24,930 nt of DNA from Arcanobacterium_A sp034173665. GTDB taxonomy: Bacteria > Actinomycetota > Actinomycetes > Actinomycetales > Actinomycetaceae. Below, piece by piece: positions 1 to 7,918 of the stretch. Position 1 is the first letter of the stretch, and the number at the start of each line of letters is the position of its first letter. Below the pieces are notes generated by a model, which did not search any database, had not been told where the DNA came from, and saw only the letters and a list, made by a program, of their open reading frames with translations. The stretch is from the NCBI GenBank assembly GCA_034173665.1, contig JAXFDG010000068.1, positions 1 through 24,930 of the forward strand, read 5' to 3'. The position numbers and the translations under genes are program-made.

Positions 1-146
1 GGGCAAAGATACAATTTTGCGCCATGTTGAATATACTGCACATGATACTCCAAACCATCCGCACCAATTTCATAACGCTTCCCACCCATTAAACGGTTAG
101 TGTCTAGGGGCTGAAATTCTCGTTGATACTTCTTTGACCTACGCAT
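1..146 (-). CDS. Conserved hypothetical protein downstream of nucS, N-terminal part only
   Basis: The frame is open from an ATG at 146 to the window edge and gives 48 residues starting MRRSKKYQREFQPLDTNRLM and ending in YLCP at the cut. A good ribosome binding site (GAAGG, 7 bases before the ATG) supports this start. It follows nucS by 55 bases on the same strand and is probably co-transcribed. From memory, many actinobacteria carry a small protein of about 100 residues next to nucS, with a basic N-terminus, a GG region and a Y-x-CPGC metal-binding-like motif. The visible YLCP would be the start of that motif. The function is unknown, and the rest of the gene lies outside the window. The reading frame and RBS are seen directly; the family link is recollection. 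Confidence 0.65.
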   Translation of the reverse strand, partial: MRRSKKYQREFQPLDTNRLMGGKRYEIGADGLEYHVQYIQHGAKLYLC

Positions 147-201
147 TAATATGCCTTCAAAATTAAGTGCTCAAAATAATCAAATCTGAAGCAAGAAAAA
201 C

Positions 202-897
202 TCAGAAAAGTCGATCTTCTGGATTATCAAAACCACGCATCGCGTCGTAGTCCAAAACTAAACATTCAATTCCACGGTCTTCCGCGAGAGTTCGCGCCTG
301 CGGTTTAATTTCCTGCGCCGCAAAAACTCCTCGCAATGGCTGCAGATGCGAATCACGCCCAAGATATTCAAGATATCGGGTCAGCTGTTCAACGCCATCA
401 ATCTCGCCACGACGCTTTACTTCTACCGCCAAATATTCCCCAGAAGCATGGCGCACCATCAAGTCAACTGGACCAATCGGAGTTGGATATTCACGGCGGA
501 TTAACTCCACGTCGTCGGCAATCAAATGCACTTGCTCTGCAAGCAGCTTTTGTAAATGTGCTTCCACACCATCTTTCACCAGACCTGGCTCAGCACCAAG
601 GGCTTGCTCAATCTCCGAATGTGTGTGGAAAATACGCACGACAAGTTTATCGTCAGTCTTCGTATGTCGTACTTCCCAAATCTGTTCTACACCCGCTTGT
701 TGATCCTCTGGCGGCACATCCAATTCAGAAAAGACACATGGTGGGCTCATCCAATTCAGCGGTTTATACGAACCACCATCGGCATGCACCAAAAGCGAAC
801 CGTCAGCTTTCAGCATCAATACCCGCGTCGCACGCTCAAGATGCGCGTCGAGACGCCCAGAATAATCTACAGAACAGTCAGCAATTACAATGCGCAC
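202..897 (-). CDS. nucS: Mismatch-specific endonuclease NucS (EndoMS)
   Basis: NucS cuts both strands at DNA mismatches and is the non-canonical mismatch repair nuclease of actinobacteria, which generally lack MutS/MutL. The protein has 231 residues, the usual family length. Its N-terminus (MRIVIADCSVDYSGRL) is typical. The C-terminal RecB-like nuclease core shows E112, D145 in GPVDLMV, the E159-V-K161 pair and a Q171xxxY175 motif. The last residues, EDRLF, resemble a sliding-clamp binding tail. The start is GTG at 897, with AAAGG 7 bases upstream. It lies 63 bases after atpC; whether it is read through from the atp operon or from its own promoter (a TAATTT box at 928-933 is possible) is not settled. 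Identity is secure. Confidence 0.96.
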   Translation of the reverse strand: MRIVIADCSVDYSGRLDAHLERATRVLMLKADGSLLVHADGGSYKPLNWMSPPCVFSELDVPPEDQQAGVEQIWEVRHTKTDDKLVVRIFHTHSEIEQALGAEPGLVKDGVEAHLQKLLAEQVHLIADDVELIRREYPTPIGPVDLMVRHASGEYLAVEVKRRGEIDGVEQLTRYLEYLGRDSHLQPLRGVFAAQEIKPQARTLAEDRGIECLVLDYDAMRGFDNPEDRLF

Positions 898-960
898 AAA
901 AAGACCTTTGAAAATAGTTGCTTGCCCAAATTATGAGCCACAGATACAGTAAATTAAGTT

Positions 961-1209
961 TTACTCAAATACTGATTCTACAACAACCATAATTTCATCA
1001 GAATCAACCGTCACAAAGCCGGCAGAAGTCTGGAATACTTGCTTCTCCCCTGCAGCAGTTGTAAAACGCACAACCCCCGGAGTAAGTACCGCTAACAGCG
1101 GTGTGTGACCAGGAAGAATTCCCAGCTCACCACCGTCTGCCGTAACCACAACATCCTGCACTGTTCCGGAGAAGATCTCTCCGGAACGCGCAACCAACTG
1201 TAATTCCAT
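961..1209 (-). CDS. atpC: ATP synthase F1 epsilon subunit (short form)
   Basis: Epsilon is part of the central stalk and links the gamma subunit to the c-ring. The protein is read from ATG at 1209 (MELQLVARSGEIFSG), because the atpD stop TAA overlaps this ATG (TAATG) and AGGA lies 9 bases upstream inside atpD. An upstream in-frame codon at 1239 would add 10 unlikely residues. The 82 residues cover the N-terminal beta-sandwich, including the conserved GELGILPGHTPLLAVL stretch, and stop at VVVESVFE. The C-terminal two-helix domain that inhibits ATP hydrolysis in many bacteria is absent; full forms are about 120-140 residues. There is no sign of a frameshift: the region after the stop does not continue the gene. 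Last gene of the atp operon. Confidence 0.95.
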   Translation of the reverse strand: MELQLVARSGEIFSGTVQDVVVTADGGELGILPGHTPLLAVLTPGVVRFTTAAGEKQVFQTSAGFVTVDSDEIMVVVESVFE

Positions 1210-2669
1210 TAGCGAGTTTCCTGCTGAATCTTGTGCCATGCACGCTCAATATCTTCAATACCACCAATATTGAAGAAAGCCTGCTCTGGAACGTGGTCAT
1301 ATTCACCGTCACAAATACGACGGAATGCCTCTACAGTTTCGGCAATTGGCACAGTTGAACCTTCAACGCCAGTGAACTTCTTTGCGGTATAAGTGTTCTG
1401 TGAGAGGTACTGCTCAATACGACGTGCACGAGCCACGGTAATCTTGTCCTCTTCAGAAAGTTCATCCACACCAAGAATCGAAATAATATCTTGGAGTTCC
1501 TTGTTCTTCTGCAGAATCGCCTTTACGTGAGTTGCAGTATCGTAGTGCGCCTTACCCACATACTGCGCATCAAGAATTCGCGAAGTTGAAGCAAGTGGAT
1601 CAACTGCCGGGTACAAACCACGAGAAGCAATTTCACGAGAAAGTTCGGTAGTTGCATCCAAGTGCGCGAAGGTTGTTGCCGGAGCTGGATCAGTGTAATC
1701 ATCAGCCGGCACGTAAATCGCCTGCAAGGAAGTAATTGAGTGACCACGAGTCGAAGTAATTCGCTCTTGGAGTGCACCCATTTCATCAGCCAAAGTTGGC
1801 TGATAACCTACCGCGGAAGGCATTCGGCCAAGAAGGGTTGAAACCTCTGAACCAGCCTGAGTAAAGCGGAAGATATTATCAATAAAGAGCAGCACGTCCT
1901 GATTTTGCACATCACGGAAGTACTCAGCCATAGTCAAACCCGAAAGCGCAATACGCAAACGCACCCCAGGCGGTTCATCCATCTGCCCGAATACCAGTGC
2001 TGTCTTGTCAAGAACGCCAGCATCTTCCATTTCGTGAATTAGATCGTTACCTTCACGGGTACGTTCACCAACACCAGCGAATACCGAAACACCACCGTGG
2101 TCCTGTGCCACACGCTGAATCATTTCCTGAATCAGAACGGTTTTACCAACACCTGCACCACCGAACAGACCAATCTTTCCACCTTGCACATATGGGGTGA
2201 GTAGATCGATTACCTTGATGCCAGTTTCAAACATCTTGGTTTCTGGCTCGAGTTCATCAAAGTTTGGTGCCTTGCGATGAATTGGCCAACGCTCAGTAAC
2301 TTCAAGCTTCTCGCCGTCGGCAAGATTCAAGCACTCACCAGTTACGTTAAATACGTGTCCCTTAGTAATATCACCAACTGGAACTGAGATTGGCGCACCA
2401 GTATCAATTACTGTTGCCCCACGCACGAGACCATCAGTTGGTTTCATCGCAATTGTACGCACGATATTATTACCGAGGTGCTGCGCAACTTCGAGTGTCA
2501 TGGTCAGAGTTTCCTCTGCTCCGCTTTCGCTCTTAAGCACAACATCAGTGGTTAGCGCATTGTTAATTTCTGGAAGCGCATCTGCAGGGAATTCAATATC
2601 CACAACTGCGCCAACAACCTGAACGATGCGGCCGGTTGAGACTTTCTTAGTTTCATCTACGACAGTCAT
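1209..2669 (-). CDS. atpD: ATP synthase F1 beta subunit (catalytic)
   Basis: Beta carries the catalytic nucleotide sites of the F1 head. The protein has 486 residues, the normal length. The N-terminal beta-barrel (about 10-90) is followed by the nucleotide-binding domain with the P-loop GGAGVGKT (170-177), the catalytic glutamate in GERTREGND (E202) and Walker B in VLLFIDNIFRF (around 259-269). The C-terminal domain has the DELSEED lever at 402-408. The ATG at 2669 is preceded by AGGAAG at 5 bases. It lies 44 bases after atpG and its stop overlaps the atpC start, so the two are probably translationally coupled. Nothing is missing. Confidence 0.99.
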   Translation of the reverse strand: MTVVDETKKVSTGRIVQVVGAVVDIEFPADALPEINNALTTDVVLKSESGAEETLTMTLEVAQHLGNNIVRTIAMKPTDGLVRGATVIDTGAPISVPVGDITKGHVFNVTGECLNLADGEKLEVTERWPIHRKAPNFDELEPETKMFETGIKVIDLLTPYVQGGKIGLFGGAGVGKTVLIQEMIQRVAQDHGGVSVFAGVGERTREGNDLIHEMEDAGVLDKTALVFGQMDEPPGVRLRIALSGLTMAEYFRDVQNQDVLLFIDNIFRFTQAGSEVSTLLGRMPSAVGYQPTLADEMGALQERITSTRGHSITSLQAIYVPADDYTDPAPATTFAHLDATTELSREIASRGLYPAVDPLASTSRILDAQYVGKAHYDTATHVKAILQKNKELQDIISILGVDELSEEDKITVARARRIEQYLSQNTYTAKKFTGVEGSTVPIAETVEAFRRICDGEYDHVPEQAFFNIGGIEDIERAWHKIQQETR

Positions 2670-2713
2670 TGTTTCTTCCTTTTCATCCCGGCAACCGGGG
2701 TTTGGTGTCGGGA

Positions 2714-3607
2714 TTACTTCCCTAGCGCATCCGCACCAGAGATAATCTCGGTAATTTCAGTTGTAATTTCAGCCTGACGTGCATTATTTGCAAGTCGGGT
2801 GTATTTCTCAATAAGTTCTTGCGCATTTTCTGTTGCAGAATGCATCGCTTGTTGACGTGCCGCCAATTCAGCTGCTGCTGCCATCAAAAGCACTGAACCA
2901 ATTCGCTGTGAAATATAAAGCGGTAACAAACCATCAAATACTTCTTGCGCTGAAGGTTCAAACTCGTAAAGTGGCATCTGCTCATCGTCGTCATCGTCGT
3001 CATCAGCATCCACCACAATCAGTGGAAGCATCCGACGCACCTCAACCGTTTGCGTCACCATTGAAACGAAGCGAGTAGAAACTACGTGAAGTTCACCAAC
3101 TCCGCCATCTTCTGCTTTGGCCAAGAAAAGCTCTAGGAACATATTGGCGATTTCAATAGTGGTTTCATCACTTGGTTTATCAGATTCACCAGTCCATGAC
3201 TTTGCAACCTCAACTCCGCGGAAACGGTAGTAGGACTCACCGCGACGACCAGAAACAAATAGCACTGGTTCTTTACCTTCTTCGCGCAGCCGTGCCATCA
3301 ACGCATCAGCTTCTCGAAGTACCGACGACGAGTATGCACCGGCCATACCGCGATCTGCAGTCACCACAAAAACGATTACCCGATTTGTATCAGTTCGCTC
3401 CGTCACCAGTGGGTGTTCTGCGTGAGCATGACTTGCAACTAGCGAGATTGAAGCAGTAAGAGCTCGCGTATAAGGGTCTTGCCCAAGCGCACGATCACGA
3501 GCCTTGCCAATACGGGAAGCTGCAATCAGCTCCATCGCTCGGAAGACTTTCTCGAGCGTTGCAGTTGCTCGAATCTTCTGCTTAAAAATACGCTGCGTAC
3601 CAGCCAC
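2714..3607 (-). CDS. atpG: ATP synthase F1 gamma subunit with poly-Asp insertion
   Basis: Gamma is the rotating shaft inside the alpha3beta3 head. The 297-residue protein has the standard N-terminal helix (GTQRIFKQKIRATATLEKV, then AMELIAASRI) and C-terminal helix (ATENAQELIEKYTRLANNAR, QAEITTEITEIISG), which together form the coiled coil. The central Rossmann-like domain carries an acidic loop with seven consecutive aspartates at 202-208, flanked by more acidic residues, just before the conserved EFEPSAQEVFDGLLPLYI. Mycobacterial gamma subunits have an extra loop in this domain that slows ATP hydrolysis; whether the Asp loop does the same is inference. The start is GTG at 3607, 2 bases after the atpA stop, with GAGG 6 bases upstream. 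Confidence 0.98.
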   Translation of the reverse strand: MAGTQRIFKQKIRATATLEKVFRAMELIAASRIGKARDRALGQDPYTRALTASISLVASHAHAEHPLVTERTDTNRVIVFVVTADRGMAGAYSSSVLREADALMARLREEGKEPVLFVSGRRGESYYRFRGVEVAKSWTGESDKPSDETTIEIANMFLELFLAKAEDGGVGELHVVSTRFVSMVTQTVEVRRMLPLIVVDADDDDDDDEQMPLYEFEPSAQEVFDGLLPLYISQRIGSVLLMAAAAELAARQQAMHSATENAQELIEKYTRLANNARQAEITTEITEIISGADALGK

Positions 3608-3609
3608 AA

Positions 3610-5235
3610 TTAGCCTCGCTTCTTGCGAACGATCTGCTCTTGAGTATGCTCAACTTCAGCTTCTGGGGCAGTCTCAGATTCTGGCACAAAAGCCGAAATA
3701 AAAGACTTATGGAACGCTTCCACTGCCGTCTTCAAAGCTTCTTCAGTATCTGCCTCAAGCTTCCCAGTATTCTTGATGGTGCTGAGCACATCAGAATTCT
3801 GACGCAGGTAATCAAGCATCTGTGCTTCGTAGGCAGAAACCTGCTCTAGTGGAACTTCATCCAAGTATCCATTAGTACCGGCCCAAACTGAAGCTACCTG
3901 ATCTTCTACTGCATACGGCGTGTACTGTGGCTGCTTCAACAGCTCCATTAGGCGTGAACCACGTGTGAGCTGGCGCTGCGTTGCCGCATCCAAATCAGAA
4001 GCAAACATCGCGAAAGCTGCCTGTGCACGGTACTGCGCCAAAGTAATCTTGAGCGTACCGGCAACCTTCTTCATTGCCTTAATCTGAGCATCGCCACCAA
4101 CGCGTGAAACTGAAATACCCACATCAACTGCCGGACGCTGATTCGCGTTAAACAAATCAGACTGCAAGAAAATCTGACCATCAGTAATTGAAATAACGTT
4201 GGTCGGGATATATGCCGAAACATCATTTGCCTTAGTTTCGATGATTGGTAAACCAGTCATCGAACCTCCACCGAGTTCATCTGAAAGCTTTGCACAACGC
4301 TCAAGAAGGCGGGAGTGTAAGTAGAAGACATCACCTGGGTATGCTTCACGCCCTGGTGGACGACGGAGCAAAAGGGAAACTGAACGATATGCTTCAGCTT
4401 GCTTGGAAAGATCATCAAAAATAATCAGCACGTGCTTACCGGCATACATCCAGTGCTGACCAATTGCCGAACCGGTGTATGGAGCAAGATACTTATAACC
4501 TGCAGAATCAGATGCTGGCGAAGCCACAATCGTCGTGTACTCCAATGCTCCAGCGCGCTCGAGCGTTGCGCGAACCGAAGCAATAGTTGAGCCCTTCTGA
4601 CCAATTGCAACATAAATACAACGAACTTGCTTCTGCGGGTCACCAGAATCCCAGTTCGCTTTCTGATTCAAAATGGTATCGATAGCAAGAGCCGTCTTAC
4701 CGGTCTTACGGTCACCAATAATTAGCTGACGCTGACCGCGACCAATCGGAATCATCGCGTCAATCGCCTTAATACCAGTCTGCAATGGTTCATGCACAGA
4801 TTTACGTGCCATTACGCCAGGAGCCTGGAGTTCAAGTGCACGCAAGCCATCGATATCGGCAATCGCACCGAGACCATCAATTGGGTTGCCCAAAGGATCG
4901 ACGACGCGGCCTAAGTAGCCCTCGCCTACAGGCACGGAAAGAACTTCACCAGTGCGGTGAACTTCCATGCCTTCTTCAATCTTTGAGAAGTCACCAAGCA
5001 CAACAACACCAATTTCGTGTTCTTCTAGGTTCATCGCCAAACCTAGAGTGCCATCTTCAAACTTCAAAAGCTCGTTTGCCATTGCTCCTGGAAGACCAGT
5101 AACGCGGGCGATACCGTCTGCCGTAAGCGTCACATGGCCAACCTCGTCGGTAGCAACCTTCGCTGGCTCATAGGAGCTAACAAAGGCGTCTAGCGCCGAC
5201 CGGATTTCCTCCGGCTGGATGGTTAGTTCAGCCAT
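3610..5235 (-). CDS. atpA: ATP synthase F1 alpha subunit
   Basis: Alpha forms the non-catalytic nucleotide sites of the F1 head and binds delta through its N-terminus. The protein has 541 residues, in the actinobacterial range. The P-loop GDRKTGKT is at 174-181, and the family signature region PAVDVGISVSRVGGDAQ follows in the middle of the protein. The C-terminus is charged (EAEVEHTQEQIVRKKRG), the mild tail extension often seen in actinobacteria. The ATG at 5235 has AAGGA 9 bases upstream. It follows atpH after 47 bases and is followed by atpG after only 2 bases. Complete, nothing odd. Confidence 0.99.
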   Translation of the reverse strand: MAELTIQPEEIRSALDAFVSSYEPAKVATDEVGHVTLTADGIARVTGLPGAMANELLKFEDGTLGLAMNLEEHEIGVVVLGDFSKIEEGMEVHRTGEVLSVPVGEGYLGRVVDPLGNPIDGLGAIADIDGLRALELQAPGVMARKSVHEPLQTGIKAIDAMIPIGRGQRQLIIGDRKTGKTALAIDTILNQKANWDSGDPQKQVRCIYVAIGQKGSTIASVRATLERAGALEYTTIVASPASDSAGYKYLAPYTGSAIGQHWMYAGKHVLIIFDDLSKQAEAYRSVSLLLRRPPGREAYPGDVFYLHSRLLERCAKLSDELGGGSMTGLPIIETKANDVSAYIPTNVISITDGQIFLQSDLFNANQRPAVDVGISVSRVGGDAQIKAMKKVAGTLKITLAQYRAQAAFAMFASDLDAATQRQLTRGSRLMELLKQPQYTPYAVEDQVASVWAGTNGYLDEVPLEQVSAYEAQMLDYLRQNSDVLSTIKNTGKLEADTEEALKTAVEAFHKSFISAFVPESETAPEAEVEHTQEQIVRKKRG

Positions 5236-5282
5236 TCGTTTTTATCCTTCGCTCGAAGCGGTTTTCACCGCAATTGATAAAT

Positions 5283-6095
5283 TCAGTTGTTAATTTCTTC
5301 TTTAACCATTGCCAGCCGTGTAGCAAGGGTGCCATCAATGACTTCGTCTCCGATACGAATTCGAAGCCCACCGATGATTTCAGGGTTAAGGGCAATATGT
5401 AGCTGGATATTCTCCCCGTAATGCGCAGCTAAAATCTGCGTTAATCGTTCCTGCTGAGCATCAGTAAGTGGAATTGCGCTAGTAACTGCCGCAACTAAAT
5501 GCTCCCCGCGCTGCGCCGCCGCATTCACGTAACTACTTAAAGCAGCAACTAGTGTTTGCGATTCAATCGTGTCCAATCCACGAGCAAGAAGTGCCTGTGT
5601 GAATGGATTAAGGCTTGGTAAAACCTTAACTGCGAGTTCTTTACGAGTTATCGCAGCATATTGTTTGTTGGTTAAGGCCAAGCGTAATTCACGATTTTCT
5701 TTTAGCAGTCGCATCAGCTGATAGAGCTCTTCTTCGGTTTTTGAAAGTAAACCTTGAGCCTGGGAACCTGCTAAAACAGTTTCCACAGCAAGATTTTCCA
5801 CAGCGAGCGCGAAATCTCCTGGTTCAGACCAAGACTCGCGAACTAAACCGTTAAGCAAATCTGCAATGTCGCCACTTACCCGGTTTCCGAAAATTGCTGT
5901 GCTGAGAGTTTGTCGATCTACAACACTTCGCGAATCATCTTCCAATGCCCGAGTTAGGGCGGTATTTTTCAACAGTAAATCACTTGCTTGGAAAAGTTCC
6001 TCAGCAAAGGCTAATTCTTGCCCTTGTTTTTCCTGGAGCAGAGAATTCCAAGTGTCCTTTACTCGCTGAAGCGCAGCTGCACTACCTGAACGCAT
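5283..6095 (-). CDS. atpH: ATP synthase delta subunit (peripheral stalk)
   Basis: Delta joins the top of F1 to the b-subunit stalk. The 270 residues match the long actinobacterial form. An N-terminal extension of about 90 residues precedes the OSCP-like domain, and the C-terminal part has the conserved IALNPEIIGGLRIRIGDEVIDGTLATRL. In mycobacteria this protein is fused to a second b subunit; here it is separate, as in most other actinobacteria. The ATG at 6095 overlaps the atpF stop (TAATG), with GGGAG 5 bases upstream inside the end of atpF, so translation is probably coupled. Confidence 0.97.
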   Translation of the reverse strand: MRSGSAAALQRVKDTWNSLLQEKQGQELAFAEELFQASDLLLKNTALTRALEDDSRSVVDRQTLSTAIFGNRVSGDIADLLNGLVRESWSEPGDFALAVENLAVETVLAGSQAQGLLSKTEEELYQLMRLLKENRELRLALTNKQYAAITRKELAVKVLPSLNPFTQALLARGLDTIESQTLVAALSSYVNAAAQRGEHLVAAVTSAIPLTDAQQERLTQILAAHYGENIQLHIALNPEIIGGLRIRIGDEVIDGTLATRLAMVKEEINN

Positions 6096-6679
6096 TAATT
6101 CTCCCTAGGAGTTGCTAAATTCTTTGCTGCAAGCGAAGTCTCTAGTTCATCTAAGAATCTATCGATAACGCGTGCCGACATTTCCTGATCAGTCACAGCT
6201 TCTCCGATGATTCGTCCTGCAAGATCGGTCGCTAAAGATCCGATATCAGAACGAAGAACTCGAGCCGCTGTTTCAGTATCAGCAGTAATTCGAGTTTGCG
6301 CAGCGGCAAGAATTGCTTCTGCATCAGAGCGCGCCTTTAACTGTGCCTCACTAACAATTGCTTTTGCATTTTCAGCGGCAGTTTCACGTACCTGCGCAGC
6401 TTCGCGTTGGGCAGCAGAAAGCTCTCCGGCAAGATTCTCTCGCTCCGTAGCAATCTCTTGGCGTGCAAGCTCAGCTGCTTGCAAACCCTGTTCAATTTTT
6501 TCACCACGCTCATCCAACATCTGCGAGAAAGTTGGCCAAGCAAAACGATAAATTACGAATGCGACGATAGCAAAAGCGACTGAGCCCCAAATCAAATCTG
6601 GAATTGCTGGAACGAGCAGATTAAAGGTAGAACCTTCGGCGCTACTCGGAGAAGCAAAAATGACAGTCGTTTCAGACAT
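6095..6679 (-). CDS. atpF: ATP synthase Fo b subunit
   Basis: Subunit b is the membrane-anchored peripheral stalk, here presumably a homodimer because the operon has only one b gene. The 194-residue protein has a short N-terminus, one membrane helix (about 24-47, LVPAIPDLIWGSVAFAIVAFVIYRF) and the usual FAWPTFSQMLDERGEKIEQGL junction. A long Ala/Glu/Arg-rich coiled coil follows (about 60-165), and the delta-binding end is NLATPREN. The ATG at 6679 lies 2 bases after the atpE stop, with GGAGC just upstream. It overlaps atpH by one base. Confidence 0.97.
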   Translation of the reverse strand: MSETTVIFASPSSAEGSTFNLLVPAIPDLIWGSVAFAIVAFVIYRFAWPTFSQMLDERGEKIEQGLQAAELARQEIATERENLAGELSAAQREAAQVRETAAENAKAIVSEAQLKARSDAEAILAAAQTRITADTETAARVLRSDIGSLATDLAGRIIGEAVTDQEMSARVIDRFLDELETSLAAKNLATPREN

Positions 6680-6681
6680 AC

Positions 6682-6891
6682 TTAAGCTCCAAATACGAAG
6701 CCAGCCGCAAAGCCCATAAGACCGAGTGCTTCAGCAAACGCAATGGAAAGGAACATGTTTACTCGAAGGTAGCCCTTAATTTCAGGCTGACGTGCAGTTG
6801 CCTCTTGGTTCTTTGAACCGATCATACCTACTGCAAGGCTTGGACCGATGGTTGCAATACCGTAACCGATTGTGGCGATGTTACCAATCAT
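6682..6891 (-). CDS. atpE: ATP synthase Fo c subunit (proteolipid)
   Basis: Subunit c forms the rotating ring that carries protons. The 69-residue hairpin has helix 1 (about 5-25, rich in Gly), the polar loop with RQPE (34-37) and helix 2 with the ion-carrying E54 in FAEALGLMGF. The residue after E54 is Ala, and the polar residues typical of sodium-binding rings are absent, which points to proton coupling. The protein is slightly shorter than the 75-85 residues of many bacteria but complete. The ATG at 6891 has AAGGA 9 bases upstream; atpB ends 25 bases before it. Confidence 0.98.
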   Translation of the reverse strand: MIGNIATIGYGIATIGPSLAVGMIGSKNQEATARQPEIKGYLRVNMFLSIAFAEALGLMGFAAGFVFGA

Positions 6892-6916
6892 GGAATTGTT
6901 TCCTTCTTGTTAGATT

Positions 6917-7735
6917 TCAGTGATCTGAAATGGATAATGAAATGTAAGCTGCAGACAACATTGCGAAAATGTAGGCCTGCAAAGCACCTACGAAAAGCTC
7001 GAAGACGACGAAAATCGTGCCCACGAGAAGAGTGGCAGTTCCAAGTCCAATCCCCATTACACCGGAGAGTTGGAGATAGAGATAATGTGTTCCCACAAAA
7101 CAAAGCACAAGCACGAAATGCCCGGCGACCATATTTGCTAAAAGACGTACTGTAAGGGTGATTGGGCGCAAAATAAAATTCGAAAGGAATTCAAGCGGAA
7201 TCATAATCACATACAGCGGTGCGGGAACACCAGGCGGCATAAGTTGCTCTTTGAAGAATTTTGGTCCGCGTTCTTTTAAGCCGGCAACAATGAAGCCGAA
7301 ATAAGCGAAAAGTGCATAGATTAACGGCATTCCAATAAGGGAAGTTCCAGCAATCTGTAAGCCCGGAATCACACCTGTTAGATTCATGAATAGAATACCG
7401 ACAAACAGAGTCAAAAGCATTGGCTGATACTTCTTCGCATGTTCTTCACCGAGAATTTCATGACCAATCTGCACTCGTGAAAAGTCAATGATGCTTTCAA
7501 CGAAACTCTGTGCGCGTCCAGGTACGAGCTTTGCACGTTTTGCATACAAAACCATAATTAGGGCAATCACAAAAACAGCAATCATTCGCACTAGAATGAT
7601 TCGATTCATCTCAAAGATAGTGCCCTCAAAGAACAAAGCAGGTGGCGCAAATTCGTGTTCAAGAGTTGGCGGGGTAAACCCTTCGCCACTTGCCTCGGTT
7701 AGAATTGGCAGAGCGATGTTTAACAGTACATTCAC
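6917..7735 (-). CDS. atpB: ATP synthase Fo a subunit
   Basis: Subunit a forms the two proton half-channels beside the c-ring. The 272-residue protein has several membrane helices. The essential arginine is R197 in ITLTVRLLANMVAGHF, and the last helix carries ELFVGALQAYIFAML. The N-terminus (GEGFTPPTLEHEFAPPALFFEGT) is the usual periplasmic lead-in. The start is GTG at 7735, with AGGA 10 bases upstream; no ATG lies nearby in this frame. A possible 22-codon leader ORF ends with TAG overlapping this GTG, so the start may be coupled to it. First gene of the ATP synthase block proper. Confidence 0.98.
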   Translation of the reverse strand: MNVLLNIALPILTEASGEGFTPPTLEHEFAPPALFFEGTIFEMNRIILVRMIAVFVIALIMVLYAKRAKLVPGRAQSFVESIIDFSRVQIGHEILGEEHAKKYQPMLLTLFVGILFMNLTGVIPGLQIAGTSLIGMPLIYALFAYFGFIVAGLKERGPKFFKEQLMPPGVPAPLYVIMIPLEFLSNFILRPITLTVRLLANMVAGHFVLVLCFVGTHYLYLQLSGVMGIGLGTATLLVGTIFVVFELFVGALQAYIFAMLSAAYISLSISDH

Positions 7736-7803
7736 TATCCGGAAATCCTAAAGTTTGCGATTTGACGCCCTGAGCCTTGTACAACATTGTGCATACAGCC
7801 CAT
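7735..7803 (-). CDS. Candidate leader ORF (22 codons) overlapping the atpB start
   Basis: An ATG at 7803 opens a 22-residue frame (MGCMHNVVQG... to ...NFRISG) that stops with TAG sharing its G with the atpB GTG (TAGTG). A second in-frame ATG is at residue 4. Upstream, AGG sits only 3 bases from the first ATG, which is a poor ribosome site. The candidate lies between a plausible atp promoter (7819-7848) and atpB. It could couple translation of atpB or be chance. I do not recognise the peptide. Low confidence. Confidence 0.3.
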   Translation of the reverse strand: MGCMHNVVQGSGRQIANFRISG

Positions 7804-7818
7804 AGACCTGACTTCTTT

Positions 7819-7848
7819 ACTCTACACGAGCTCAGCAATTTGGAACAA
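7819..7848 (-). promoter_or_regulatory. Candidate promoter of the atpB operon
   Basis: On the minus strand a TTGTTC box (7848-7843) is followed after 18 bases by TAGAGT (7824-7819), which fits the actinobacterial TAnnnT -10 pattern. Transcription would start near 7811 and leave a leader of about 75 bases before the atpB GTG. The 239-base gap between the atpI-like gene and atpB is the widest inside the atp cluster, so a promoter is expected here. The -35 match is only moderate. Confidence 0.35.
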
Positions 7849-7918
7849 AGTTTTTGCCGATTTCTTTGAAGAATTTTTCAGCAAATTCCCTTCTGTCAGA
7901 AAATGGTAAAAATACCGC

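Noticed and set aside
336..911. Plus-strand frame of 191 codons opposite nucS
   Set aside because: Composition is that of an antisense shadow of nucS, which has a clear family match on the other strand.
1209..1239. Longer epsilon subunit with a start at 1239
   Set aside because: The extra ten residues do not fit the family, and the TAATG overlap and ribosome site support the start at 1209.
2994..3020. Poly-Asp run in atpG as a sequencing or frameshift artefact
   Set aside because: The frame is intact on both sides and conserved gamma sequence continues to the normal C-terminus.
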